A stretch of DNA of 64,000 nucleotides from Methylopila capsulata (GTDB lineage Bacteria; Pseudomonadota; Alphaproteobacteria; Rhizobiales; Methylopilaceae): the NCBI RefSeq assembly GCF_016907975.1, contig NZ_JAFBCY010000001.1:434001-498000 (forward strand), written 5' to 3'. The notes below the pieces were generated by a model. It was not told where the DNA came from, ran no database searches, and was given only the letters and a program-made list of their open reading frames with translations. The translations under genes were made by a program, and so were the position numbers. This document shows positions 16,025 through 23,555 of this stretch, piece after piece (positions within the stretch are counted from its first letter, which is position 1; every line of letters starts with the position of its first letter).

Positions 16025-17299
16025 CTCGCCTCCTTTCTCGGCCCGCATGGACCGGCGTTCGCTCTTCTTCTTGTCGCGCCAGGCCCGGAACTGAGCCTTG
16101 ATGCCGAACAGCCCGCCCTTCAGGAACAGCACCACCCCGAGCATGATCAGGCCGATGAGGATCAGCCGGAGCGGACCGGTGGAGAGCAGCACCTTGTCGA
16201 GCAGGATCACGATCGCGGTGCCGACCACCGCGCCCTCGGCCCGGCCGATGCCGCCGATGACCAGCATGGCGAGCCCGAGCAGCACCGTGTCGAAGCTGAA
16301 GATCGAGAACGACACGCCGCGGTAGTGCGCGGCGTAGAAGCCGCCGATGAAGCCGAGCCCGATCGACGAGATCACGAACACCCAGATGCGGGCGCGCCGG
16401 AAGTCGACGCCGGTCGCCTCCGCGAAGGCCTCGCGCTTCTCGGGCGCCATCTTCAGGATGCGGCCGAGCCTGCGGCCGTCGATGAAGCGGTAGAGCGCAA
16501 GCCCCGCCAGCATCACGCCGAAGCAGGCGTAGTAGGCGAGCAGCGACTGGTCGTACTGGTCCCACCCCTGCGGGATGTAGGTGTCGGCGCCGTAGAGACC
16601 GCCGGTCGACGACCCGAACTGCTTCGACTGCAGCGTGTAGACGCGGCAGAGCTCGTTCAGGCCGATGGTCAGCAGCGCGTAGTAGAACCCGTCGAGCCGG
16701 ATCGCGGGCACGGCGATGATCATGCCGAACACCAGGCCGATGCCGGCGCCGACCAGCGGCAGCGCCCACCAGGGCAGCCCGAGGTTGATCGACAGCCACG
16801 AGGTCCCGAACGCCGCGGCCCCCACCACGGCGTAGCTCGCCAGCGAATAGATGCCCGCGGTGCCGATGATCAGCATCCAGCAAAGGTTGATCGCGGCGTA
16901 GATCGAGAAGGTCGCGCCGGCCGTCAGCAGCGTGTTCTGGAACGACGTCGGCATCACCAGCGGCGCCAGCATGAAGGCCAGCAGGCCCAGCACCCACCAG
17001 ATCGGCCGCTTGTCGACGATGGTCTTCTCGAGACGCATCGTCTTCGGATTGTAGACGCTGCGGATGTTCAGCGCCCGCCGGCGCGTCCCCCAGTAGCGGA
17101 AGCGCGGCCAGGTCAGGCCGCCGTGGCCCGGCCACTTGTAGTAGTAGCGCAGCCGCCCGACCGGCAGCATCGGCGCCTTGGACGTGGTGGTCTCGTCCCA
17201 CACGTCCTGCGGGCTTTTGTGCGGGATGGAGGGGACCTCCTTCTCCGCGCCTTCGACGCCCCAGAAGTAAAGCGGATTGCGCCAGATGTGGCCGGTCAT
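15659..17299 (-). CDS. branched-chain-type ABC permease (LivM-like) fused to N,N-dimethylformamidase small subunit
   Basis: One open frame of 546 residues from the ATG at 17299 (TTG at 17305 is an alternative). Residues 1 to about 95 are a polar, Trp/Tyr/Arg-rich extension absent from ordinary LivM. Residues about 96-400 are a LivM permease with eight or more hydrophobic segments and the motifs SLASYAVVGAAAFG, VPAIRLDGFYYALLTIGLNELCR and VIGGIGRAEGAVVGT. After a basic linker (RDKKKSERR) the last 121 residues match the DMFase small subunit: LLYWRRYDKMQREFLK, PLERLLLYFRRAP and the end AYHGVFLRRVQDLLES. No stop separates the two parts. A Shine-Dalgarno sequence and ATG sit inside the frame at the junction. 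The gene lies between livH and dmfA2. Confidence 0.88.
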   Translation of the reverse strand: MTGHIWRNPLYFWGVEGAEKEVPSIPHKSPQDVWDETTTSKAPMLPVGRLRYYYKWPGHGGLTWPRFRYWGTRRRALNIRSVYNPKTMRLEKTIVDKRPIWWVLGLLAFMLAPLVMPTSFQNTLLTAGATFSIYAAINLCWMLIIGTAGIYSLASYAVVGAAAFGTSWLSINLGLPWWALPLVGAGIGLVFGMIIAVPAIRLDGFYYALLTIGLNELCRVYTLQSKQFGSSTGGLYGADTYIPQGWDQYDQSLLAYYACFGVMLAGLALYRFIDGRRLGRILKMAPEKREAFAEATGVDFRRARIWVFVISSIGLGFIGGFYAAHYRGVSFSIFSFDTVLLGLAMLVIGGIGRAEGAVVGTAIVILLDKVLLSTGPLRLILIGLIMLGVVLFLKGGLFGIKAQFRAWRDKKKSERRSMRAEKGGEMLPEEATETKDKDLLYWRRYDKMQREFLKTVISPELIEEHRKKPLGQHSEPLERLLLYFRRAPQNDKYAIVAVEPFKAYRIVALSGQRGVAPRIVEDKIYTSTDEAYHGVFLRRVQDLLES

Positions 17300-17301
17300 G
17301 C

Positions 17302-18183
17302 TCAAGCTTCCCGAGCGCGGTCGAGGATACCCGCGATGCCGCGGGGACGGACGAGCAGGATCAGGATGATCAGGATGAACTGGGTGATCAGCACGTACTG
17401 GCCGCCGAGCAGGCGGGCGGTGAGCGCCTCGTTGAGGCCGAGGATGATCGCCGCGATCACCGCGCCCCGGACGCTGCCGAGCCCGCCGCAGAGCGCGATG
17501 CTGACGCCCTTGATCATCGGCGCGAGGCCGCCGAAGGGCGAGATGTAGTAGGTCTGCGACAGCAGCACCGCCGCGAGGCCCGCGAGCCCGCCGGTGATCG
17601 CCATCACGTAGAAGCCGGTCTTGCGCACCCCGATGCCGACGATCGAGGCGGCGTGCGGGTTCATCATCATCGCCCGGATCTCGAGCCCCCGCCGGCTCGA
17701 CCGCATCCAGAGCAGCACCGCGGTCACCACCACGATGGAGACGACGACGTTGCCGATCTTGTCGGACGTCAGGACGATCCCCGCGAGGTTGATCTTCCAG
17801 AAGCCGAAGATGTCCGGCAGATTCTTGGACCGCGGGCCGAAGACGTAGAGCAGCGCCTGCGTACCGATGAGGCTGATGGCGAGCGTCGCGATCAGGCCGC
17901 GGACGGTGAAATTCGGCTTGTCGTGGATCGGGATGAAGGCGAGCGCGCAGACCAGCAGCCCGCCGAGGGCGCCCGTGAGCACGCCCGCGGTGAGCACCAC
18001 CACGCCGTTGGTCGAAATGTACTGCGAGGCGAGCCAGGCGCCGTAGCCCGACAGCGCGAAGATGAAGCCGTAGCCGAGGTTGATCAGGCCGACGCTCGAC
18101 CAGGTAATGGAGAGCCCGATCGCGAGCGTGCCGTAGATGCAGGCGAGCACGATCGCGTTGGTCAGGATGAAGCCGACGTCCAT
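17302..18183 (-). CDS. ABC transporter permease, LivH/HAAT family
   Basis: Inner-membrane permease of 293 residues beginning MDVGFILTNAIVLACIYGT from the ATG at 18183. Sequence upstream to 18252 in this frame overlaps the end of the ATPase gene and is not needed. About eight hydrophobic helices and the motifs SVGLINLGYGFIFALSGYGAW and KGVSIALCGGLGSVRGAVIAAIILG identify the LivH side of a branched-chain amino acid/amide-type importer. It ends one codon before the permease-DMFase fusion gene. In this operon the substrate is most likely a short-chain amide. Confidence 0.9.
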   Translation of the reverse strand: MDVGFILTNAIVLACIYGTLAIGLSITWSSVGLINLGYGFIFALSGYGAWLASQYISTNGVVVLTAGVLTGALGGLLVCALAFIPIHDKPNFTVRGLIATLAISLIGTQALLYVFGPRSKNLPDIFGFWKINLAGIVLTSDKIGNVVVSIVVVTAVLLWMRSSRRGLEIRAMMMNPHAASIVGIGVRKTGFYVMAITGGLAGLAAVLLSQTYYISPFGGLAPMIKGVSIALCGGLGSVRGAVIAAIILGLNEALTARLLGGQYVLITQFILIILILLVRPRGIAGILDRAREA

Positions 18184-18187
18184 GGGA

Positions 18188-18946
18188 TCAGAGCTCCCGG
18201 CGGGTCTGGAAGGACAGCGACGCCGAGGCCTCGCCCTTGAGCTTGCCGACATGCATGCCGATGACGCGGTCGACGCGGCCCTCGAGCAGCGCGACGTTCT
18301 GCTCGGCGATGATCATCGCGGACTGGCCGAGCTCGACATCGAACAGCGCCTCCATCACGCCCTTGCCGATCTTGGGCGCGAGGCCGAGCGAGGGCTCGTC
18401 GACGAGGAACAGCGAGGCGTCCGCCATCAGCCCGCGGCCGATCGAGACCATGCGCCGCTCGCCGCCGGACAAGCGGCCGACAGGGGTCTTCAGCAGCTTC
18501 ACCAGCGGCGGGAAGATCTTGAGGATCTTCTCCTTGCGCTCCTTGCGCTCCTTCCAGGCGCGGGGCGTGAAGGCGCCGGAGTCGAGGTGCTCCTCGACGG
18601 TGAGCCCGTGGAAGATCTCGTCGCCCTGCGGGATGAGCGCGAGGCCCTGGCGGACCACGAGGTGGGTGTAGCGGCCCGGGCCCTGGCTGCGCGTGCGCCC
18701 GACCTCGACGCCGTTCAGCAGGATCGAGCCGCGCTGCCAGCCCGTGAGGCCGGCGATGGCATAGAACAGGGTCGACTTGCCGTGGCCGTTCAGGCCGACG
18801 ATGCCGACGCGCTCGCCGGAATAGACCGACAGGTCGAGGTCGTGGATGACCCGCATCGGACCGTAGCCGGCGGACAGGCCCTTCACCTTCAGGATCTCGC
18901 GCCGCTCCGCGGGGGCGGCGGGCTGCGCCGCGACGGGGGCGCTCAC
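18188..18946 (-). CDS. ABC transporter ATPase, LivF type
   Basis: Cytoplasmic nucleotide-binding subunit, 252 residues. Walker A is GLNGHGKST (residues about 52-60); histidine replaces the usual alanine. The Q-loop region is LALIPQGDEIFHGLTVEEHL, the signature LSGGERRMVSIGR and Walker B LFLVDEPSLGLAP, and the H-loop position reads AEQNVALL, as normal for LivF. An N-terminal extension of about 18 residues is alanine/proline-rich. The gene overlaps livG by four bases and is followed after four bases by livH. Confidence 0.92.
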   Translation of the reverse strand: MSAPVAAQPAAPAERREILKVKGLSAGYGPMRVIHDLDLSVYSGERVGIVGLNGHGKSTLFYAIAGLTGWQRGSILLNGVEVGRTRSQGPGRYTHLVVRQGLALIPQGDEIFHGLTVEEHLDSGAFTPRAWKERKERKEKILKIFPPLVKLLKTPVGRLSGGERRMVSIGRGLMADASLFLVDEPSLGLAPKIGKGVMEALFDVELGQSAMIIAEQNVALLEGRVDRVIGMHVGKLKGEASASLSFQTRREL

Positions 18947-19707
18947 GCGCCGTCCCCTTCGCCGGGTCCCTCGAAGTAGGCGGCGTGGACCTTGGGGTCC
19001 GTCAGGATGTCGGCGAGCGATCCGGAGGCGATGACGGACCCTGCGTCCATCACCATCACCCGGTCGGCGATGGTCTCCAGCAGCTCGATCCGATGCTCCA
19101 CGATGACGATCGCCACGTTCATCTCCTTCGAGAGCATGCGGATGAGGTGGTCGATCTCGTCGACCTCCGAGTTGATGAGGCCGGCCGCGGGCTCGTCCAT
19201 CAGCAGGATCGCCGGACGCCGCATGAGCAGGCAGGCCAGCAGCAGCTTCCTCCGGTTCATGGTCTCGAGCTGCGCGGTCGCGTCGTCGTGGTCGACGTGC
19301 AGATGCACGAGCTCCGCGCCATACTCCGCGTCGAGCCGCGTCAGGTAGGGGCGGTAGGCCTGACGGGCGGCCTTGAAGGTCTGGCCGACCGTCAGTTCAT
19401 CGGGCACCACGGGGGTCTGGTAGGTGCGCCCGACGCCGAGGCGCGCCCGCGCGTGCAGCGGCAGCCGGGTGATGTCCTCGCCCTTGAAGGTCACCCGCCC
19501 GCTCTTCGGCCGCATGCGGCCAGACAGCACCTCGAACAGGCTGGTCTTGCCGGCGCCGTTCGGGCCGATGATCCCGAGCACTTCGCCGGGCCGGACGTCC
19601 AGGCTGATCCCGTGCAGGATCGAGCGGCCGCCGAGATCGAGCTTGATGTCCTCGCACGCGAAGAGCGGCGCGTCCGAAACGCGCGCCGCCCTCGCAGGCG
19701 CCGCCAT
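18943..19707 (-). CDS. ABC transporter ATPase, LivG type
   Basis: Nucleotide-binding subunit of 254 residues from the ATG at 19707, which overlaps the stop of the binding-protein gene as TGATG; GTG at 19719 is the alternative start. Walker A is GPNGAGKTSLFE, with LPLHARARLGVGRTYQTPVVPDELTVGQ after it. Walker B is ILLMDEPAAGL and the H-loop IVIVEHRIELL. The usual LSGGQ signature is degenerate here: the corresponding segment reads LETMNRRKLLLACLLM. Such loss occurs in one of the paired ATPases of some LivFG transporters, but it should be noted. Confidence 0.9.
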   Translation of the reverse strand: MAAPARAARVSDAPLFACEDIKLDLGGRSILHGISLDVRPGEVLGIIGPNGAGKTSLFEVLSGRMRPKSGRVTFKGEDITRLPLHARARLGVGRTYQTPVVPDELTVGQTFKAARQAYRPYLTRLDAEYGAELVHLHVDHDDATAQLETMNRRKLLLACLLMRRPAILLMDEPAAGLINSEVDEIDHLIRMLSKEMNVAIVIVEHRIELLETIADRVMVMDAGSVIASGSLADILTDPKVHAAYFEGPGEGDGA

Positions 19708-20993
19708 CAGCTCCACCACGGCGCGGGCTTGAGCGCGGATTCCTTGATCTCGTAGGGATAGATGATCTTGTGCTCGACGTCCTGGACCTGGACGTAGAGC
19801 TGGCTCATGCCCTTCTCGAGCTCGGTCGCCGTGACCGCGAACCCGTTGTCGGGGAAGTGCCCGGACTCCTGATATTCGTTGTTCATGTTCATGTATCCGC
19901 AGACCCCCCGGTAGGGGTTGGTGCGGATCCAGTCACAGACCTCCTTGAACTTCGAGGGGTCTCCTACGGCCTCCCACGCGGCCTTCAGGTAGTAGGCGAT
20001 GTCGTAGCCGTTGCCGGTGTAGACGAGGCCCATGATGCCGGGGAAACGCTTCTTGTACTTGGCGCGGAAGGCGTTGCCCTTCTCGTCGGCGTAGACGCCG
20101 AGCACCGTCGACCAGCAGAAGCCGTTGGCCGCCTCGCCCGCGAGCGTCAGGAACTCGGGCTGCGACGGGCCGTACTGGAGATAGACCAGCGAGTTCGGCA
20201 CCGGATCGGCCTGGAACTGCTTGCAGAAGGCGGCGTATTCAGCGGCGACCCAGTGGTCGATCATGATCGCGCCGGCGTCGACCTCCTTCAGCTCCTGGAT
20301 CACCGGACCCCAGTCCTGCACCGGGAACTGGATGTCGGTGATCTTGGCCACCTCGAAGTCGCTCTTCTTCAGCGCCTCCTGGGCCGCGCGCGAGATCGTC
20401 TGGCAGTAGGCGACCTGCTCCTGGACGATGTGCACCTTGCGGTTCTTCGGCTTCCAGGCGCCGGAGCTCTCCATCGCCTTCAGCCAGATCGGGTAGGTGT
20501 AGCCGTAGTGCACTTCCGACGGGTCGGTTTGGAAGACGTGGCTGTACTTCTCGGGGTTCTTCTTCACCGCCTCGGTCGCAGCGCGCTGGGTGTTGCCCTC
20601 GAGATAGGGGCACTTGTACTTGGCGGAGGCGTCCATCGCAGGGATCGGCACGAACACGAAGGCGTTCGAGATCGCGTGCACCTTGGCGTCGACGCAGGCG
20701 GCGATCGCCTGCTGGCAGCTTTCGGGCGAGAGCTTGTCGACGTCGGTGACGTAGAGCTTCAGCGGCCGGCCGAGGATGCCGCCGGCGGCGTTGATCTCCT
20801 CCATGGCGAGGGTCGTGCCGTTGAGGTGGTCGAGGTCGTCGGCGACGCCTGCGGCCGCGGTCTGCGACGTCGGAACGCCGAGCAGGATGGGCTCCGCCGC
20901 CCAGGCCCGCGAGATGAAGGGGGTCGAGAGCGCCGCCGCGGCGCCGCCCGCCGCCGTCGCCTTCACAAGTGTCCGCCGCGTGATGTCTTTCAT
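19707..20993 (-). CDS. amide-type ABC transporter substrate-binding protein (Tat-exported)
   Basis: A type-1 periplasmic binding protein of 428 residues in the LivJ/UrtA/AmiC superfamily. The N-terminus MKDITRRTLVKATAAGGAAAA carries a twin-arginine signal with likely cleavage near SRAWAAE. Mature features are GVPTSQTAAAGVADDLDHLNGTTLAMEEINAAGGILGRPL and SLVYLQYGPSQPEF. It is the first gene of an overlapping transporter-DMFase operon, so DMF or related small amides are the likely ligands. It shares clear similarity with the signal-less protein at 23556-24773, for example the identical core SLVYLQYG. Ligand is inferred from context. Confidence 0.9.
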   Translation of the reverse strand: MKDITRRTLVKATAAGGAAAALSTPFISRAWAAEPILLGVPTSQTAAAGVADDLDHLNGTTLAMEEINAAGGILGRPLKLYVTDVDKLSPESCQQAIAACVDAKVHAISNAFVFVPIPAMDASAKYKCPYLEGNTQRAATEAVKKNPEKYSHVFQTDPSEVHYGYTYPIWLKAMESSGAWKPKNRKVHIVQEQVAYCQTISRAAQEALKKSDFEVAKITDIQFPVQDWGPVIQELKEVDAGAIMIDHWVAAEYAAFCKQFQADPVPNSLVYLQYGPSQPEFLTLAGEAANGFCWSTVLGVYADEKGNAFRAKYKKRFPGIMGLVYTGNGYDIAYYLKAAWEAVGDPSKFKEVCDWIRTNPYRGVCGYMNMNNEYQESGHFPDNGFAVTATELEKGMSQLYVQVQDVEHKIIYPYEIKESALKPAPWWS

Positions 20994-21239
20994 CGTGCCG
21001 CCCCCAGGGTCGCGTTAAACGATCGCGAGATCACTACGCATTACGTCTAGCTCTCTGGGCTAGAGGCTAGGCGGCGGGCTTTTGGAGTGTCAACTGCATT
21101 TCGTCCCACGAAACGAATTTTCTTTTGGTATCCGCTTCGCGATCTTCTGCATTTGGCCTTCGATCCGCCTATGTATGAGGCAGACGCCTCTCCAAAGTGG
21201 CTATTGAGTAAGCTAGCCAATTCGTTTAGATCGGAACCC
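20994..21239. promoter_or_regulatory. divergent promoter region between the amide operon and its regulators
   Basis: A 246-base stretch visibly poorer in G+C than its surroundings. It separates the leftward transporter/DMFase operon from the rightward regulator genes and must hold both promoters. A perfect inverted repeat TTTCGTcccACGAAA at 21099-21113 is a good candidate operator for the LuxR-type regulator. No convincing sigma-70 hexamer pair could be assigned by eye. Confidence 0.6.
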
Positions 21240-22010
21240 ATGCTGAACTCCTTCGAGAGCATCGCTCCCAAGCCGAGGCGCCGCGGCCGCGCGGAGGACG
21301 CCGACCGCGCGCCGCGCCCCGACGCCTCGCGCGACGCGCCTGCGGGAGCGCGGCTGAAGGTCGTCATCGCCGACGACCACTGGATGGTCCGGCAGTCGCT
21401 CAAACAGGTGATGCAGCGGCTGGAGCAGACGATCGAGATCTACGAAGCGGAGAGCTTCGCCGAGGCCGCGGAGACGCTGGCGCGCCATCCCGACGTCGAT
21501 CTCATGCTGGTCGATCTGGTGATGCCGGGGTTCGAGGCCTTCGCGGGGCTGCGGCGGCTGCGCAAGGAGTTCCCGACCGTCCCGCTCGTGGTCGTCTCGG
21601 TGCACGAGGACGTCGAGCACGTCATGCGCTCGGTCGAACACGGCGTCATCGGCTACATCCCGAAGTCGGCGGGCGCGCCCGAAGTGGAGCGCGCGCTGGA
21701 GCGCGTCCTCGCCGGCGAGGTGTCATTCCCTCGCCGCATCATCGAGCGGTCCGCCCCCGGAACGCCGGCCGCCCCGACGCCCGAGCCGGCGCCGGACGCG
21801 CCGGCGCTGACAGACCGGGAGCGCGAGGTGATGGAGCTGCTGGGACGCGGCGCCTCGGTGCGGAAGATCGCGGAAGCCTGCGGCGTCGCGGAGCAGACCG
21901 TTCGCGTCCACCTGCGCAACGCCATGAAGAAGCTAAACCTCCCCGACAGATCCGCGGCCCTGCACTACGCCATGAGCCTGTTCGGCGGCGCCAACGCCGG
22001 CCGTGGCTGA
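21240..22010 (+). CDS. response regulator, NarL/LuxR family, of the amide locus
   Basis: A 256-residue two-domain regulator. The receiver domain occupies about residues 38-160, with acidic pair D45/D46 (VVIADDHWMV), phospho-acceptor D92 (LMLVDLVMPG) and K residue in IPKSAGA. An Ala/Pro linker leads to a LuxR helix-turn-helix at about residues 185-245 (LTDREREVMELLGRGASVRKIAEACGVAEQTVRVHLRNAMKKL). I chose ATG 21240, where G+C content rises to coding level; no strong ribosome site is seen and ATG 21171 is possible. The gene overlaps the kinase start by eight bases. It probably activates the divergent DMFase operon. A LuxR-type regulator is also reported beside dmf genes in Paracoccus (from memory). 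Confidence 0.88.
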   Translation: MLNSFESIAPKPRRRGRAEDADRAPRPDASRDAPAGARLKVVIADDHWMVRQSLKQVMQRLEQTIEIYEAESFAEAAETLARHPDVDLMLVDLVMPGFEAFAGLRRLRKEFPTVPLVVVSVHEDVEHVMRSVEHGVIGYIPKSAGAPEVERALERVLAGEVSFPRRIIERSAPGTPAAPTPEPAPDAPALTDREREVMELLGRGASVRKIAEACGVAEQTVRVHLRNAMKKLNLPDRSAALHYAMSLFGGANAGRG

Positions 22011-23529
22011 CGGAGACTCCGCGTCGGAGGCGAACGCCGGTCGCGTGTTCGCCGGTTTCGACGCTTTGCCGAACGGGGCCGCGGTCTGGGATGAGACGGG
22101 CGCACTGCTCTTCGCGAACCGCGCATTCCGCCGGAGCTTCGACTTCGCGCTTCCTGTCGGCCTGCTCTACGCGCGCTTCCTGACAGCCGTCGTGGCCTCT
22201 CGGGAGTGGCGGCTGCCAGATCCTCCGGAGATGTGGATCGCGGACCAGGCCGCGGCCTTCGGAGACGAAAGCGAAGCCGACTACAAATCGGCGGACGGAC
22301 GCGTTGTCCGGATGTCGGTCGCCCCCGTCGACGGCGGCGGCGCCATCACCATGCTCTCGGACGTGACGGCCGCGGAGCGCCGGGAAGCGACGCTGCTGGC
22401 CGCCAAGGAGAAAGCCGAGGCCATCGACGAGGCGAAGTCGCGCTTTCTGCGGGCCGCCAACCACGACCTCAGGCAACCCCTCGCGGCGTTGAAGATCATG
22501 ATCTTCAACTGCGTGCGCGAGACAGACGAGGCGCGCCGGCGCGAACTGCTGCACGGCATGGACGTGTCGGCGTCCGTGATGGAGGATCTGCTCGGCGCGC
22601 TGCTGCAGATCGGACAGCTCGACGCCGGCCGGATCAAGCCACGGGTCGCGACGTTCCAGCTGTCGACGCTGTTCGAGCGTCTCGAGATCCAGTTCCGCCA
22701 TCAGGCCACGGACAAGGGCTTGAGCCTGCGGATCGTCGGCGCCCGCGCCGCGGTGTCCAGCGACCGCGCGCTGCTCGAACGGATCCTCAGCAACATCGTC
22801 GCCAACGCGCTCCGCTTCACCGACGTCGGCGGCGTGCTGGTCGGCTGCCGGCGACGCGGCGACGGGCTCCGCATCGACGTCGTCGACACCGGGCGGGGCG
22901 TCGCGGCCGAGGATCAGGAGAGGATCTTCGACGAGTTCTATCGCGCGGCGGACGATCGACGGCTCGAGAAGACCGGCCTCGGCCTCGGCCTCAACATCGT
23001 CAAGCGCCTGTCGGACCTGCTCGGCCATCGGATCCAGCTGCAGTCCGCGCCGGGCGTCGGGTCGCGCTTCTCGGTGTTCGTGCCGCTCGGCAACGTCTGG
23101 CACAGCGAGGTCGTGGAGACCGAGGTGAACGAGGCGGTCGCCGGAGAGTTCGTCGGCGCGCCCATCCTGCTCGTCGAAGACGACGACGCGCTCCGGGAGG
23201 CCATGGGCCAACTGCTCGACCGTTGGGGCGTCGATCGGCGCTCCGCGGCGGGGGCCGAGGAGGCCGCGGCGATCGTCGCCGGCGGGTTCCGGCCGCGGCT
23301 GATCATCGCCGACTACAGCATCCGCATGAGCACCGGCCTCGACGTGATCGCCCACGTCCGGGCCGTGTCGGGAGCGGAGATCCCCGCCTGCATCATCACC
23401 GCCGACGCGGAGCCCGGCGTCGTCGAGCGGGTCCGCGCCGCGGGCGTGCCCTTGATGGTGAAGCCCGTCAGCCCGCCCCGGCTCAGGGTGATGATGCACC
23501 ACCTGCTGTTCGAACGAGACCCCGCCTGA
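22003..23529 (+). CDS. soluble hybrid histidine kinase (PAS-HisKA-HATPase-REC)
   Basis: A 508-residue kinase starting at GTG 22003, overlapping the response regulator stop. No membrane segment is visible, so it is cytoplasmic. Order of parts: PAS-like domain (about residues 13-120, LPNGAAVWDETGALLFANRAFRR), dimerisation domain with phospho-accepting H154 in RAANHDLRQPLAAL, catalytic domain with N box ILSNIVANALRFT, G1 box DTGRGV, F box IFDEFYRA and G2 box LGLGLNIVK. A C-terminal receiver (about 388-500, ILLVEDDD and IIADYSIRM) completes it. It should phosphorylate the adjacent LuxR-type regulator. The signal may come from the cytoplasmic binding protein encoded next. Confidence 0.9.
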   Translation: MADGDSASEANAGRVFAGFDALPNGAAVWDETGALLFANRAFRRSFDFALPVGLLYARFLTAVVASREWRLPDPPEMWIADQAAAFGDESEADYKSADGRVVRMSVAPVDGGGAITMLSDVTAAERREATLLAAKEKAEAIDEAKSRFLRAANHDLRQPLAALKIMIFNCVRETDEARRRELLHGMDVSASVMEDLLGALLQIGQLDAGRIKPRVATFQLSTLFERLEIQFRHQATDKGLSLRIVGARAAVSSDRALLERILSNIVANALRFTDVGGVLVGCRRRGDGLRIDVVDTGRGVAAEDQERIFDEFYRAADDRRLEKTGLGLGLNIVKRLSDLLGHRIQLQSAPGVGSRFSVFVPLGNVWHSEVVETEVNEAVAGEFVGAPILLVEDDDALREAMGQLLDRWGVDRRSAAGAEEAAAIVAGGFRPRLIIADYSIRMSTGLDVIAHVRAVSGAEIPACIITADAEPGVVERVRAAGVPLMVKPVSPPRLRVMMHHLLFERDPA

Positions 23530-23555
23530 ACCGAAACGCCGGAAGGACGAACGCC

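Noticed and set aside
21087-21239. Upstream extension of the LuxR-type response regulator
   Set aside because: The segment is low in G+C, contains the divergent promoter and an inverted repeat, and adds nothing resembling a receiver domain.
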